A stretch of 64,000 nucleotides of DNA. Source: Pyropia yezoensis (Eukaryota; Rhodophyta; Bangiophyceae; Bangiales; Bangiaceae). The stretch is taken from contig CM020618.1 in the NCBI GenBank assembly GCA_009829735.1, positions 32,526,894-32,590,893 of the forward strand. Direction: 5' to 3'. Position numbers and translations under genes: made by a program. Each line of letters starts with the position of its first letter. Position 1 is the first letter of the stretch. The notes beneath the pieces are model-generated. The model ran no database searches and had not been told where the DNA came from. It saw nothing but the letters and a program-made list of their open reading frames with translations. This document shows, piece after piece, positions 29,249 through 39,101 of this stretch.

Positions 29249-31696
29249 ATGTCCTATCCACAGGTGCTTGGAGAGGAGGAAGACCTCCTGATCGGGGAGG
29301 AGATGGAGGACGACGCGCCTGTCGGTCCCGACGCCGCGCGTTACGGGGTGAGCTCGTCTGACGACGACGGGCCTGCGGTGTCCGTCCGTCTGTCGGCCGG
29401 AGGACTGTCGTCCGTGTGCAGCGGCACGACGGTGCCGTCGGCCGGCGGTCAACCCGGCGGTCAACCGCGCGTGGCGGCTTCTACCCCCTCTCTGCCGGCT
29501 GCCCGGATGGAGCCTGGTGCCGGTGCCGGCTCACCGCAGCTACCTCAAGATGGTCCGCCCTGCGGCGGAGGTGGCGACCCGCAGCCGACTCCGGCTGGTC
29601 AAGGTGGTCCGGGTGTCCGGGCGGTGACTCCTCGAGGCGGTCCCGACGTTGACGCGGGTGGTGGTGGCGGTGCGACACCCGGTGCGGCGGGTCAAGACGG
29701 TGCGGGTGTCCGCACGGCCGGGGCTCCGGCTCCGGAGGCTGTCCAAGTGCCTTCCCCTTCCGAGGCGGGGGCTACGCCGACGGGTGGTGCCGGCGCCGGT
29801 ACCATACCTGCGGTGCCGCGGGTGTCGAGCGGTCAAGACGCTCCTTCTCCCATGGCGGTTGACACCGGGAGTTACTCCGGGCGGGCGCCCGCCCTTCTTC
29901 TTCCTCCTCGGCCTCGTCCATCTCCGACGTCGGCCCCTCTGCCGGTGGTGCGTCCCCCGGCGCCCCCGATTCTTCCTGGTCCTGCCCGGGTTGCCCCGTT
30001 GGGTGGCGGCGTCGCCGTGGCGGCGGGTCAACCCGCCATGTCGGTGTCCGACTTGGTGGCTCGGGTTCGAGGCCTCACGGTGCAAGAGTCGATGGAGTCT
30101 GATGGGCGTATGCGGGTGGACTTCCACCTGGTGCATCCCCGTGGAGAGTCCTCCCGCCGCGTTAAGGTGGACCCGAGCTGGGAGCGGGAGTTGGTGCGGC
30201 TGGTCAACCAGCCGAACGCGGTCCGGGTGGAACATCATTGGATCCTGAGTCAGCCGGACGACCGGCATGCGCAGCTCTGGCGCACCCGGGTGGGACGGGG
30301 TGAGGTCTACCTCGACCCCAACTTCGGGGTCTGCGACCTGATTGCCCCCGCGTTGCCGCGGGAGATTGACTACCCGGCTAGTGCTCGGGGGATTGCGGCG
30401 GCGGCGGAGCCGGTTGCGTTTGGGGAGACGGTGGGCAGTACCGGTCGGTATCCCGACTTTGACTACTACCCGGGGGTACCCCCGTATCTGTCGTTGACGG
30501 CTCCCTACCCGCCCATGGCGGGGTTGAAGTCGGCGTCGAGTTGGCGACGTAACCATGGTGTCATGGCGGATGCGTTCCGCACGGATATAACGTGTGCGTT
30601 GCAGACCGGCAACGGTCGTGCTCCGGTATACACTCCCGTGCGCCCGCCGCTATGGCAGGAGGGGTGGGAACCCGCCCCTGCTTTCCGGTTTGACACCGGC
30701 TCCTGTCTTCGCTACTTCGGGAGTGTGTTGGCCTCGCGACCGGTCCACCCGTTGCAGGGTACCTTCACCCTTGAGGTTACCCTCGGGCAGGCTTCATCCT
30801 TCTTGCTGTCCGTCCGCCGGCAGGGTCGTCTGTTTCATCTTCCGACGGGTGTCCGTCGGCACATCGCGCAGTTGGGCGTGGATCTGATAGCCGCCAAGAC
30901 CGGGTTGGCCCGGGAGTTCGAAGCCCTGCTGGCTGTTCACGATGCCGTGAACTGGGCTGGGGTGTTGGCCCTTCCCCCGTACCGGGACCCGCAGGCTGGG
31001 GCTTCCCCCTTGCCTCGTCACTCGTTGCGTGTCCGGCGTACTCAGCCGGGTGAGCCCAGTTGCCATGGGTGGGCATCCACCGAGGCTGTTGCTGACCTGG
31101 GTATTCCCATGGTTATCCATGACCCTCTTCAGGTCCTTGCTCCGTGGTTCGGCAACCCGATGCCGGCGGCGGTAGGCCGTCGTCCCCGAGAGTGGGGCTC
31201 TGTGGGTGGGGAGCGTGCGGTGTCCCGTCGTCGGGCGGAGTACCGCCGTGGTTACGGTGGAGCCCCTTCGGTAGGGTCCTACCGGGCCTCGTATCAGGTG
31301 CCACCGGCTCCGGTGGTAGCCGTGTCGGCTCCTGTGGCTCCTCTGGCTGCGCCAGTGTCACCTCCCGCCCCTGTCCTACATGACGGGGGTCCCCGTCTCT
31401 GGTATGAAGGCGTTGACGCCCTTGTTACCCGCGCAATGCGTGGGGGTCTCTCTGTTAGCTGGGGGGATATCCCCCCAGGTGCTGCGCTGGTTGGGTCAGC
31501 GCGTTGCTTCGGTGGCGTGCTGGACCGCCTCCAGAAAGCTCTGGAGGACGTGGAGGCTGGCCGCAGCACCCTCGTCCAGCTATGCACCGAGGTAACTCGG
31601 GTGGTCGACCGTCGTGACGTTGCCGACCGGTGGAGCACGGAGGTCTACGCGCTTACGCGTGAGTGGCCTCCCTCGGGCAGTGGGTCTACCCACTGA
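29249..31696 (+). CDS. Antisense ORF protein of element D (intact, 815 aa)
   Basis: Unknown family, encoded opposite to gag-pol between pol and the 3' LTR. I take the ATG at 29249 (MSYPQVLGEEEDLLIGEEM); the frame is open about 94 codons further upstream without an ATG. Residues 1-260 are acidic then Pro/Gly/Ala-rich and probably disordered. A folded core follows from about 265 (SVSDLVARVRGLTVQESM): VEHHWILSQPDD, FDYYPGVPPYL, VYTPVRPPLWQEGW and RRQGRLFHLP at about 523-533 followed by a helix ending AVNW. These align by eye with the antisense frames of A/C and B. The C-terminus (about 770-800) ends in a helical segment. No transmembrane segment, signal peptide, zinc finger or enzyme motif was seen. 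It converges with pol (455 bp apart). Confidence 0.8.
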   Translation: MSYPQVLGEEEDLLIGEEMEDDAPVGPDAARYGVSSSDDDGPAVSVRLSAGGLSSVCSGTTVPSAGGQPGGQPRVAASTPSLPAARMEPGAGAGSPQLPQDGPPCGGGGDPQPTPAGQGGPGVRAVTPRGGPDVDAGGGGGATPGAAGQDGAGVRTAGAPAPEAVQVPSPSEAGATPTGGAGAGTIPAVPRVSSGQDAPSPMAVDTGSYSGRAPALLLPPRPRPSPTSAPLPVVRPPAPPILPGPARVAPLGGGVAVAAGQPAMSVSDLVARVRGLTVQESMESDGRMRVDFHLVHPRGESSRRVKVDPSWERELVRLVNQPNAVRVEHHWILSQPDDRHAQLWRTRVGRGEVYLDPNFGVCDLIAPALPREIDYPASARGIAAAAEPVAFGETVGSTGRYPDFDYYPGVPPYLSLTAPYPPMAGLKSASSWRRNHGVMADAFRTDITCALQTGNGRAPVYTPVRPPLWQEGWEPAPAFRFDTGSCLRYFGSVLASRPVHPLQGTFTLEVTLGQASSFLLSVRRQGRLFHLPTGVRRHIAQLGVDLIAAKTGLAREFEALLAVHDAVNWAGVLALPPYRDPQAGASPLPRHSLRVRRTQPGEPSCHGWASTEAVADLGIPMVIHDPLQVLAPWFGNPMPAAVGRRPREWGSVGGERAVSRRRAEYRRGYGGAPSVGSYRASYQVPPAPVVAVSAPVAPLAAPVSPPAPVLHDGGPRLWYEGVDALVTRAMRGGLSVSWGDIPPGAALVGSARCFGGVLDRLQKALEDVEAGRSTLVQLCTEVTRVVDRRDVADRWSTEVYALTREWPPSGSGSTH

Positions 31697-32150
31697 GGAG
31701 TGCTATTGTTTGTGCGGGAGAGGGCCCCGGCAACCCTTATGGTAGCCGGGTAGTAGTGAGTATAAACTCATCCCCTTTGGGGGCATTGCTTGCCTCTGTT
31801 TGCTGCCCTGGGGAGTACCCCTTCTGGCTCATTGGTGCTTTGCCTCCCGTCCAACTTCTTCCGGTAGGTTCATGCTTGGGGAGGTCATCCTCCCTCACTT
31901 GGTGTCTTGGCTTGGGGAGGTCATCCTCCCGTGTAAGCTCCCTAGTTACTTGGATATTATCGGAGTTAGCCTTTACCTTTAAGTTAACTCATTAAGGTTC
32001 AGGTTTTACTTAGTTACCTAAGCTTGGTTCGACTTAGAAACCTAAGTCTGATTTGACTTAGAAACCTAAGTCTGCCGTAACCACGTCACACCCTACTTAG
32101 TAGGTATAAGCCTCACCCCCCAACAGCCGAAGTCGGTGACGGTTGGGTTG
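31697..32150. promoter_or_regulatory. Convergent 3' region of aORF and pol with tandem hairpins
   Basis: This AT-richer 454 bp separates two convergent genes. It holds two identical copies of a 21-bp hairpin unit (stem GGGAGG/CCTCCC) at 31874-31894 and 31910-31930, and three 24-bp-spaced hairpin units at 32008, 32032 and 32056, the last two with perfect GACTTAG/CTAAGTC stems. It may act as a two-way 3'-end or processing region. Confidence 0.6.
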
Positions 32151-35100
32151 TTACAGTAGGCGTCGTCGCCTCATGTACGGCATGAGGAGTTGGCGGGGTA
32201 TATTTGCCGCCTGTTCCCAGGTGGGTGAGTCGTATCCGACCCACATAACCTTGACGTACCAGGGTCCTGGTAGGTCCGGGTCGGTGTGTCCGACCACGCT
32301 CTCTACTTGGTATGGAATCCCATCCGGTCCCACCGGGTCATCTGACCGGTGGGTTGTAAGAGCTTCATGTAGCAACCCAGCCGGTACCGGCTGAGGCTGT
32401 TCCGGCATCGGAGCAGGTGTGACGTCATTCATGCTGATGCGTTGAATCTCCGTATCGGAGTGTAAGATAACAGAGTGGTCATCTATGTGGAGGATCTGGT
32501 ACGGTCCCTTGACCGGTTGCATAAGTTTGTTCCCTCGGAACTTCTGGTGTCTGATATAGACCCAGTCACCTGTTACCAGGGTTGCGTTGCGCACCCGTAG
32601 TCGGGCGTCGAAGTTCTTCTTATACCGAAGTTGTGCTCTGTCAAGGGCACCCTTGAGCTTAGGAATCATCCACGATAGCTTGGCCAACCAAGCTAGGTGG
32701 ATGCGTTCGGCGGGTCGGCCCTTCGGTGTATCATACCGAGTGCACCTGCCGGGTGGCAGCGTCAAGTTACCGACGCCTAGTGGCATGACCCACTCCAGCG
32801 GAGCAATGTTTGTGCTCCGATGTGGCCGGGCATTGTATGCCAGGGTGAGTACGGACAGAAGCCTGTCCCAAGTGTTCGTGTGCTCGGCCACGTAGCACTG
32901 TAGCATCTTTACGATGGTGCGGTTGAACCGCTCCACCTGCCCGTTGGACTGCGGGTGGTAGTCGGATGCCCGACGTGGTTCGATACCGAACATTCCCAGG
33001 ACCTTAGTGCAGAATACCGACGTAAGGTTTGCTCCGTTATCGGAGAGGAGTTGCTTCATGACTCCGTATGCACTGATCCAGTGGTCAACCACTGCGTTCA
33101 TGATCGTGTATGCCGTATCATTCGGGATGGCTGCCGCTCTTGACAGCTTAGTGAAGCGGTCAGACATGACCAGGATGTACCTGTTCCCTTCTTCCGTTAT
33201 CGGAAGTGGCCCGAGTATGTCGATAGCGACTTGCTCGTTGGGCCCATCAGGTGGGAATAGCTTCATGGCAGACGCCCGCCTATGTAGACTCATGCGGTTA
33301 CGTGCACAGGGGTGGCATCCCCTTACGTGGTCGACCACGTCGACGGCCATTGCTGGCCAGTAGAAGAACCTTCGCATTGCTGCGAACATACGTGAACCCC
33401 CCGGGTGTCCGGCTGTAGGGTTCTCATGTTCTCGCTTCATGACGGCTTGCCGTAAGGACACGGGAACCACGACTTGATGTCGTCCATCGGCGGGTGCCCG
33501 CCGGTATATGAGTCCGTCTTCGTTCTCGGAGAAGATGCCGGCCGTACCGGCCAGGAGGTTAGCACGATGACGTCTACAGTCATCGTCGTTGGCCTGTGCC
33601 TCGCGGAAGTCCGCGAGGGTCAATGGGCACGCAAGGTGTGCCATGGTACGGTCAGCCATACCCTGGGTAGCATTACCCACCATGCACACCGGTACTACCG
33701 GGATGTCCTCGTCCACCGGGCGGGTATCCCCGCTCGGGGTGTCGAGTCGAGACAACGCGTCTCCGAGGTGGTGGGTTGACCCAGCCTTATACACCGTGCG
33801 GTAGTCGTGCTCGGCCATCTTCAGCCTCCATCGGGCTAGCCTCCCATGGCTATCGGAATCCTTGTCACCAAGGTTGAGGAGCCATCGTAGGGGTTCGTGG
33901 TCGGACCTCACGATGAACCTGGAGCCCTCCAGGTATGGACGGAGCAGTTGCACTGCCCATATAACTCCGAGGCATTCACGCTCGGTGGCACTATAGTTCC
34001 GCTCAGCCGGGTTGAGTGTCCGGCTGAAGTACCCTACCGGACGTAGGTCCGGGATAACGTTGTCGGTACCTATCAACGTCTCTCCCTGTAACAGGGTGCA
34101 TCCCACTTGTGTATCACACGCATCGACATCGATGACGAAGGTACCCCGTCTATGCGGTAACGCAAGGACGGGTGGGGCTAGTAGGGCTCGCTTCAGCGAC
34201 TCGAATGCCTCCTCTTCGCTAGGCGAAGGGGGTTGGAGTACCTTGGGTAAGGTACTGCTCGTAAGAACCGTTAACGGTTTAGCTATCCGAGCGAAGTCCT
34301 TGACGAACCGTCGGTATACATTGCACATTCCCAGGAAGCTCTTGAGCTGCGTCTGGGTGTTAGGGAACCGGGCATCCCGGAGTGCCCGGGTATTGGCTTC
34401 GAGTACCCCTAGTTTACCAGGGGTTATCTGGTGGCCCAGATACTCGACCGTCTGTTGGAAGAAGGCGCACTTCTTCAGACGCAGGGTTACCCCGGCGTTC
34501 CTCAAGAGAGTGAGTACCTCGTCAACATGTTGTACATGGTCATCCATGTTACGCGAGAAGACGATGACGTCATCAAGGTACACTAGGCAGTTAAGCCACT
34601 TCACCCCCGACAGTATGATGTCGATAGCCCGCTGGAATGTAGCGGGGGCGTTGGACAATCCGAAGGGCATCCTTAGGAACTCGTACACTCCACTGTGACA
34701 GACGAATGCCGTCTTGGGGATATCCTCGTCCGCCACCGGGATCTGCCAGTATCCGGCATTGCAGTCGATGGTGGTAAACACCGTAGCCTCCCCCAGGGAG
34801 TCGATGCATTCATCCATCCTTGGTAAAGGGTATGAGTCCTTCTTGGTAACCAAGTTGAGGCGTCGATAACCGATGCAAAACCGAGGGGTTTGATCCTTCT
34901 TCGGCACAATAACGACTGGGGCACCCCATTCCGACATCGAAGGTCGGATCACCTTAGCTTCACTCATCCTCTTCACTTCTCCATCAACGATCTCTCGTTG
35001 CATAGGTCCCGCTCGGTGCGGTTGTGAGCGGGCGGGTCGTGCGCCTGGTACCAGGTCTATACGATGTTGGGTTGCCCCAATGGTCCCCAAGGCCCCGCCT

Positions 35101-36317
35101 GTCCACATAACGTCATGCTTTCTTAGCATCCGTCGTACCCCTTCGGCTACCGAAGGGGGAAGGTGGTCGAGGTCAGCCTCGGCCAGTGCCTTCAAGGCCT
35201 CTTGGTCCTTTGGCGGAATGTCCGCCGGAGCCGCCGATGGGTTAGGCTTCCCGTCATCGGGTTGCTGTCGCTCGGTGGTCTCGGCGACCGCCAGTACTTC
35301 AAGTGGTTCCACTTGACCTTCCTTATCAGGGGTAAGGATATCTCCTTCGTAGAGTTCGGCAATCCCGAGGATAGTTCCCTTCGGGAGGGTGACTGCCTTA
35401 CGGCGATAGTTCGCCATCACTAGGAGGGACGACCCTCCTGCTGGGAGGTCTATGAGACCGTTGGCCATGGTCAACCCATGGCGCTTGTACGTCCGTAGGT
35501 TGGACTGGACCCTGCAGATGCCTGCGAGGTCGCAGTTAACCGGGAGGACTGTCTCTGACAACGGCTCAAAGCGAGTTCGCTTGGCCAACCGAAGTGTCTT
35601 CGGCTCGACGCTTGCGTACACCTCAGCCACGTTAACGTGGCTTCCTTGTAGCGTCAGGTCCCTGACGATAGCCGTGTGTCCTCGCTTCGTCCCGTCGGCT
35701 TCTTGAAGCTCGACGGTCCTCCGGCCTGGCCGGATTGCATCAACGTGAACGTTGATGAAGGTGCACCCCAGTATGCAGGCCACCGATAGCGTTTCACATA
35801 CCAGGAAGTCAACTTCCGTGGTAAGATCCCCGATGGTAACCCGCAGCGACATCGCTGCGGTCGTACGAATGAGTCGACCATTCGCGTCCTTGATGGTGGG
35901 TCCCCGAGTCACTCTGACTCGTGGAAGCCACTTGTCCGGGAGGGTATCCTTCCGGATAAGGTTGGGTCCAGCCCCTGTGTCCAGTACAGGGTAGTACGAT
36001 CGTGTCGACTGGGGGTCAACCCCCAGTGTGGCTGATACCTTGAAGTTCTCCAAGGTAAACAACACATGTCCTACACCGATATCCGGTGTAGCTCGGGCAT
36101 CCTGAACAGGGCCCTTGTCTGGTTCAACGTGACGGGGCTTCCCGTCCTCTCCTCCCAACCTTGGAGGTTGGTCATCAATCCCCTGACGCTGTGTCGTCGG
36201 GGCCGGAAGGTGTACCCGGGGGTTGATGCGGCGTCGGCTCAACCGCGCTCTCCGTGGGGCTTTCCCCGCGGTACTCCGGGGTGGCTTGCTTGGGTAACCC
36301 CAGCGCCCCCCGGTCAT
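32151..36317 (-). CDS. pol: pol polyprotein of element D (intact, 1388 aa)
   Basis: Aspartic protease with LDTGAGPN at about 112-119; reverse transcriptase with the FCIGYRRLN strand, MPFGLSNAPATFQRA and YLDD at about 580-583; RNase H starting FVIDVDACDTQVGC with a conserved SATERECLGVIW; integrase with an HHCC zinc module (HENPTAGH...CHPCARN), catalytic stretches AIDILGPLP, DNGANLTS and GQVERFN; and a C-terminal chromodomain (WYVKVMWVGYDSPTWEQ). Length and order are those of Ty3/gypsy chromoviruses. It has its own ATG 8 nt after the gag stop, in a different frame. No stop or frameshift; likely competent. Confidence 0.95.
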   Translation of the reverse strand: MTGGRWGYPSKPPRSTAGKAPRRARLSRRRINPRVHLPAPTTQRQGIDDQPPRLGGEDGKPRHVEPDKGPVQDARATPDIGVGHVLFTLENFKVSATLGVDPQSTRSYYPVLDTGAGPNLIRKDTLPDKWLPRVRVTRGPTIKDANGRLIRTTAAMSLRVTIGDLTTEVDFLVCETLSVACILGCTFINVHVDAIRPGRRTVELQEADGTKRGHTAIVRDLTLQGSHVNVAEVYASVEPKTLRLAKRTRFEPLSETVLPVNCDLAGICRVQSNLRTYKRHGLTMANGLIDLPAGGSSLLVMANYRRKAVTLPKGTILGIAELYEGDILTPDKEGQVEPLEVLAVAETTERQQPDDGKPNPSAAPADIPPKDQEALKALAEADLDHLPPSVAEGVRRMLRKHDVMWTGGALGTIGATQHRIDLVPGARPARSQPHRAGPMQREIVDGEVKRMSEAKVIRPSMSEWGAPVVIVPKKDQTPRFCIGYRRLNLVTKKDSYPLPRMDECIDSLGEATVFTTIDCNAGYWQIPVADEDIPKTAFVCHSGVYEFLRMPFGLSNAPATFQRAIDIILSGVKWLNCLVYLDDVIVFSRNMDDHVQHVDEVLTLLRNAGVTLRLKKCAFFQQTVEYLGHQITPGKLGVLEANTRALRDARFPNTQTQLKSFLGMCNVYRRFVKDFARIAKPLTVLTSSTLPKVLQPPSPSEEEAFESLKRALLAPPVLALPHRRGTFVIDVDACDTQVGCTLLQGETLIGTDNVIPDLRPVGYFSRTLNPAERNYSATERECLGVIWAVQLLRPYLEGSRFIVRSDHEPLRWLLNLGDKDSDSHGRLARWRLKMAEHDYRTVYKAGSTHHLGDALSRLDTPSGDTRPVDEDIPVVPVCMVGNATQGMADRTMAHLACPLTLADFREAQANDDDCRRHRANLLAGTAGIFSENEDGLIYRRAPADGRHQVVVPVSLRQAVMKREHENPTAGHPGGSRMFAAMRRFFYWPAMAVDVVDHVRGCHPCARNRMSLHRRASAMKLFPPDGPNEQVAIDILGPLPITEEGNRYILVMSDRFTKLSRAAAIPNDTAYTIMNAVVDHWISAYGVMKQLLSDNGANLTSVFCTKVLGMFGIEPRRASDYHPQSNGQVERFNRTIVKMLQCYVAEHTNTWDRLLSVLTLAYNARPHRSTNIAPLEWVMPLGVGNLTLPPGRCTRYDTPKGRPAERIHLAWLAKLSWMIPKLKGALDRAQLRYKKNFDARLRVRNATLVTGDWVYIRHQKFRGNKLMQPVKGPYQILHIDDHSVILHSDTEIQRISMNDVTPAPMPEQPQPVPAGLLHEALTTHRSDDPVGPDGIPYQVESVVGHTDPDLPGPWYVKVMWVGYDSPTWEQAANIPRQLLMPYMRRRRLL

Positions 36318-36325
36318 CCTTCCTC

Positions 36326-38509
36326 TTACTCGTTTCCCGCCCTTGGTAGGGTGCTGTCCGCCGGGACATCCGGCTGAGGAGGTGCCCCCTCGACGGCCAG
36401 TACTCCACCTGGAGCTGGCTGCCTACCCGGTGCGGGTCCGGGTGCTCGGGCGGGATACCCCCCGGTGGATGCCTTGCGTTGCGCCGCTGCCCGCCGAGAC
36501 TCCTCGGGGATGAGTGGGCAGGAAGACACCCAGTGCTGGGGATCCCCACACAACATACACCCGGACGTGCCGGTCCCCCCTTGAGTTCGCATCGGGGTAG
36601 CCCCGTAGCTACGGTTGCCTCCCTCGGGCGCCCGAGTGCCTGCTCCCTGGTAGGCCTTGGGTCCTTGGGTCAACCGGAACATGGACTCCCCCAACCGGTT
36701 GGGTCGGCCCGCAATCTGCGGAGGTGCCTCCGTGCGCACCGCCCATGTTGGCAAGGGTTGGTGAGGGTTACCCGTCACCGGGGAGTACCCCGTAGTCCGC
36801 ACATACGGGACACGCCGTCCCGTTCCTTCGTTGACCTGGAACTGGGTTCCAGCCGGGGCGATGTACGCTACCGTACCATGTTCATCAATCACCGGCGTCG
36901 CCGGTAGCAACAGGTGGCCCTGTTGGTCGACTAGAGGGTCATCCTCACCAATAGGGGTATGTTCGGTCGCCACCAGTACTGGTGCGGCCTTACGTTCCAC
37001 CTTCTCTTGCCTCGGTACCGGGGTAAGACTGGGCTTGCCTCCCTCACCCTTGGGCTTCGGGGCCAAGGCACACTCCGGGTGTAGAACCCGGTAGGCGTCC
37101 CCTAGGGACTTGCACATATGCATCAGTCGACTGAAGTTCGTCCGTGCCGTGTTGGCGCCCCGTGCGGATATCCGCACGTAGTTGGGTACTCCTGCGAACA
37201 GGATGGCCCGTAGCTCCCCTTCTCCGAGGAGCTTCCCCAGCTCGTAGTCGAGCTCTTGGATCCGGCGTCCAAACATCTCCTCATCCTCTCAGGACTGGGC
37301 GGTGGCAGTGCGAAGGGCCCGATAGTGGTCCTCGCACTTGTCCTCACTGAGGTAGCTGCTCAGCAGCTCCTTCAATATCCCACGGTAATCCATGGGGGTG
37401 GCCGCGACCCTCATTCCCGGCATCGTGGATGCCTGGCGAAGAATGCCTCGCACCCGTTCATCAACAAAGAACGGGAGGATCTCCAGGGCCAGCCCCTCGT
37501 TAACGAGCGCCTTGTCTGCGGCTGCCTTGAAGCTAGTCAAGAAGCCGATGACTGCCAACGGGCGTCCGTTCGGCCCCCCGAACATAGGGACTCCCTTCAT
37601 AAGGGTCTGCATAGAGCAGATCGCCCGATGCGACGTATTACGCATCGATTCCGATACGGTGGTAGAGCGGTCCTCCAAACGATAACGTTCCGGAGTAAGA
37701 ACCGACCGGAAGACCTCGTTGACGATCTCCGTGTCAGCGTCCTGGATATCCAGTCGCTTAGCCAGTTGATGAGCGAACTCATCGGACTCCATCCGCTTCA
37801 GTAGGCTCGCAGTTACCTGCGCGGTCATAGCTTCCACCACTGAAGATGGTACTTCAGGCGTCGGCACCTCGGGAACCCGAGTTGCCTGGCCTCCTTCGTC
37901 GTGGGGGTACTGCGAGAGGGTACCCACTCCCCCAATAACCGCCTCTCCCCCGGCGTACGTATCCGCCGGGTCGTGTCCGCGGAGTCCGCTTCGGGTGCTC
38001 CGAGCGTATCGCTCCGTGTGACTCCGTTCCAACTCTGCCGACGAGTCGGACCCATACCCCATTGTGTCCGGGGGTTGTCCAGGAGTAGCAACACCGGGGT
38101 TGACCCTGGTGGACTCCGAAAGTAGTCCGGCCGGTTCGAACCGTACCGGTGTGGGAGGAACACGACGGGGTCCCGTCGTGTGCCGTGTTGACATCAACAC
38201 TGCCATTGCGTCCTCCGTCCGATCTTGACGGGCGTCGAGCCCGGAAAACCGGGCCTCGATGCGGGCCAATGATGCCATCAGGGAATCCCCTGGTGAAGGA
38301 GGCGGCGGAGTGAGGTCGGTCGACGACAGTTGAGGCGGGCCCCCGCCTCCTGCCGTCCGAGCCGTGCCAAACGTCGATCCGGCACCGGAAAGCATTGGCG
38401 TCTCAATGTTATCGATCGGGTTCCCGATCCCGGTTCCCGTAGTCACCTCCGGGGTCGGCGTCGACGCCGATCCGTCATCTTGAACGTTCCCCGTCTCTTG
38501 GGTAGACAT
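36326..38509 (-). pseudogene. gag: gag of element D with one in-frame stop
   Basis: The frame starts at the ATG at 38509 (MSTQETGNVQDDG) and ends with TAA at 36326. It is interrupted by a single in-frame TGA at 37291-37289, after which the same frame continues (EDEEMFGRRIQELDYEL). The N-terminal half is Thr/Pro-rich, the middle is capsid-like (VAMTAQVTASLLKRM region onwards), and the C-terminal half has a CCHC knuckle, CMLCGDPQHWVSSC. Because pol, the antisense ORF and the LTRs are intact, the TGA is either a very recent mutation or a read-through stop; the first seems likelier. The last codons before pol are NE then TAA. Confidence 0.85.
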
Positions 38510-38716
38510 AGTCACAATCAGTCCACCGACGCAACGATCACCACGAATAAGAGAGCGAAGGGGTAGATTGGGGAGAGTAACAGTATGTCACAGTCACAGG
38601 TAAAAGCTCAACACAATCGATCAGGTCGCAACACCACGAGTACAAGAAAAGGACCGGATCCCTATCCGTGTGCCAGGGCCGAAGACGGCGTCACCACAAG
38701 GGTGACGGAAACCCGT

Positions 38717-38733
38717 CCCCTGCTGCTCCACCA
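38717..38733 (-). other. Primer-binding site of element D
   Basis: On the minus strand TGGTGGAGCAGCAGGGG starts one base after the 5' LTR. It is identical over 17 bases to the site in element A although the two elements' LTRs are unrelated, so both would use the same tRNA primer. Confidence 0.8.
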
Positions 38734-38734
38734 A

Positions 38735-39096
38735 TGTAGCACAATAGGAATCCGTCGCACGTCCACTCTCAGGGAACACTCACCAAGGGGGATCGGCACC
38801 AACGTCACCGGGAGGCCAAGGTTGCTGTCCTTGGAGCGCAAGCCACGGGACCAAGATGGGAGCCCAAATGGGAGGGGTTTGTTGTTCTACCTTGGCCGGC
38901 GGTGGACTCGCCACCGGCCCCCTCGTTATAAACCCTCGGAGACACTACTAACTACCCTCCATCCCAAGATGCAAGTCCCTCTGGTCATACGTAACTTATA
39001 GATACCGTGACCAGCTCGGACTCTCAAATTGAAGTTAAGGATTAGAAGTAGCCCCCCTGATATTAGGGTCACAATACGGACAACCATATTGCTACA
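38735..39096 (-). repeat. Element D LTR, right copy (5' LTR in sense direction)
   Basis: 362 bp, the same length as 28302-28663, with only a few differences noticed by eye (for example GGACTCGCC for GGATTCGCC near 38906, and one near 39030). Confidence 0.97.
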
Positions 39097-39101
39097 TGCG
39101 C

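Larger units (their letters stand above)
28302..39096 (-). mobile_element. Ty3/gypsy LTR retrotransposon, element D (complete, minus orientation)
   Basis: Full-length 10.8-kb insertion with two 362-bp LTRs that appear almost identical, flanked by a perfect 5-bp duplication. Reading on the minus strand: LTR, primer-binding site, gag (one in-frame stop), pol (intact), then a plus-strand antisense ORF (intact), polypurine tract and LTR. It belongs to a different subfamily from A/C: LTRs begin TGTAGCA and end TGCTACA and proteins are clearly diverged. Its intact pol, near-identical LTRs and clean duplication mark a young insertion. Confidence 0.97.

Noticed and set aside
29540-30556. 338-codon minus-strand frame inside the element D antisense gene
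   Set aside because: Arg/His-rich mirror of the Pro/Gly-coding part of the plus-strand antisense ORF, with no start context or domain.
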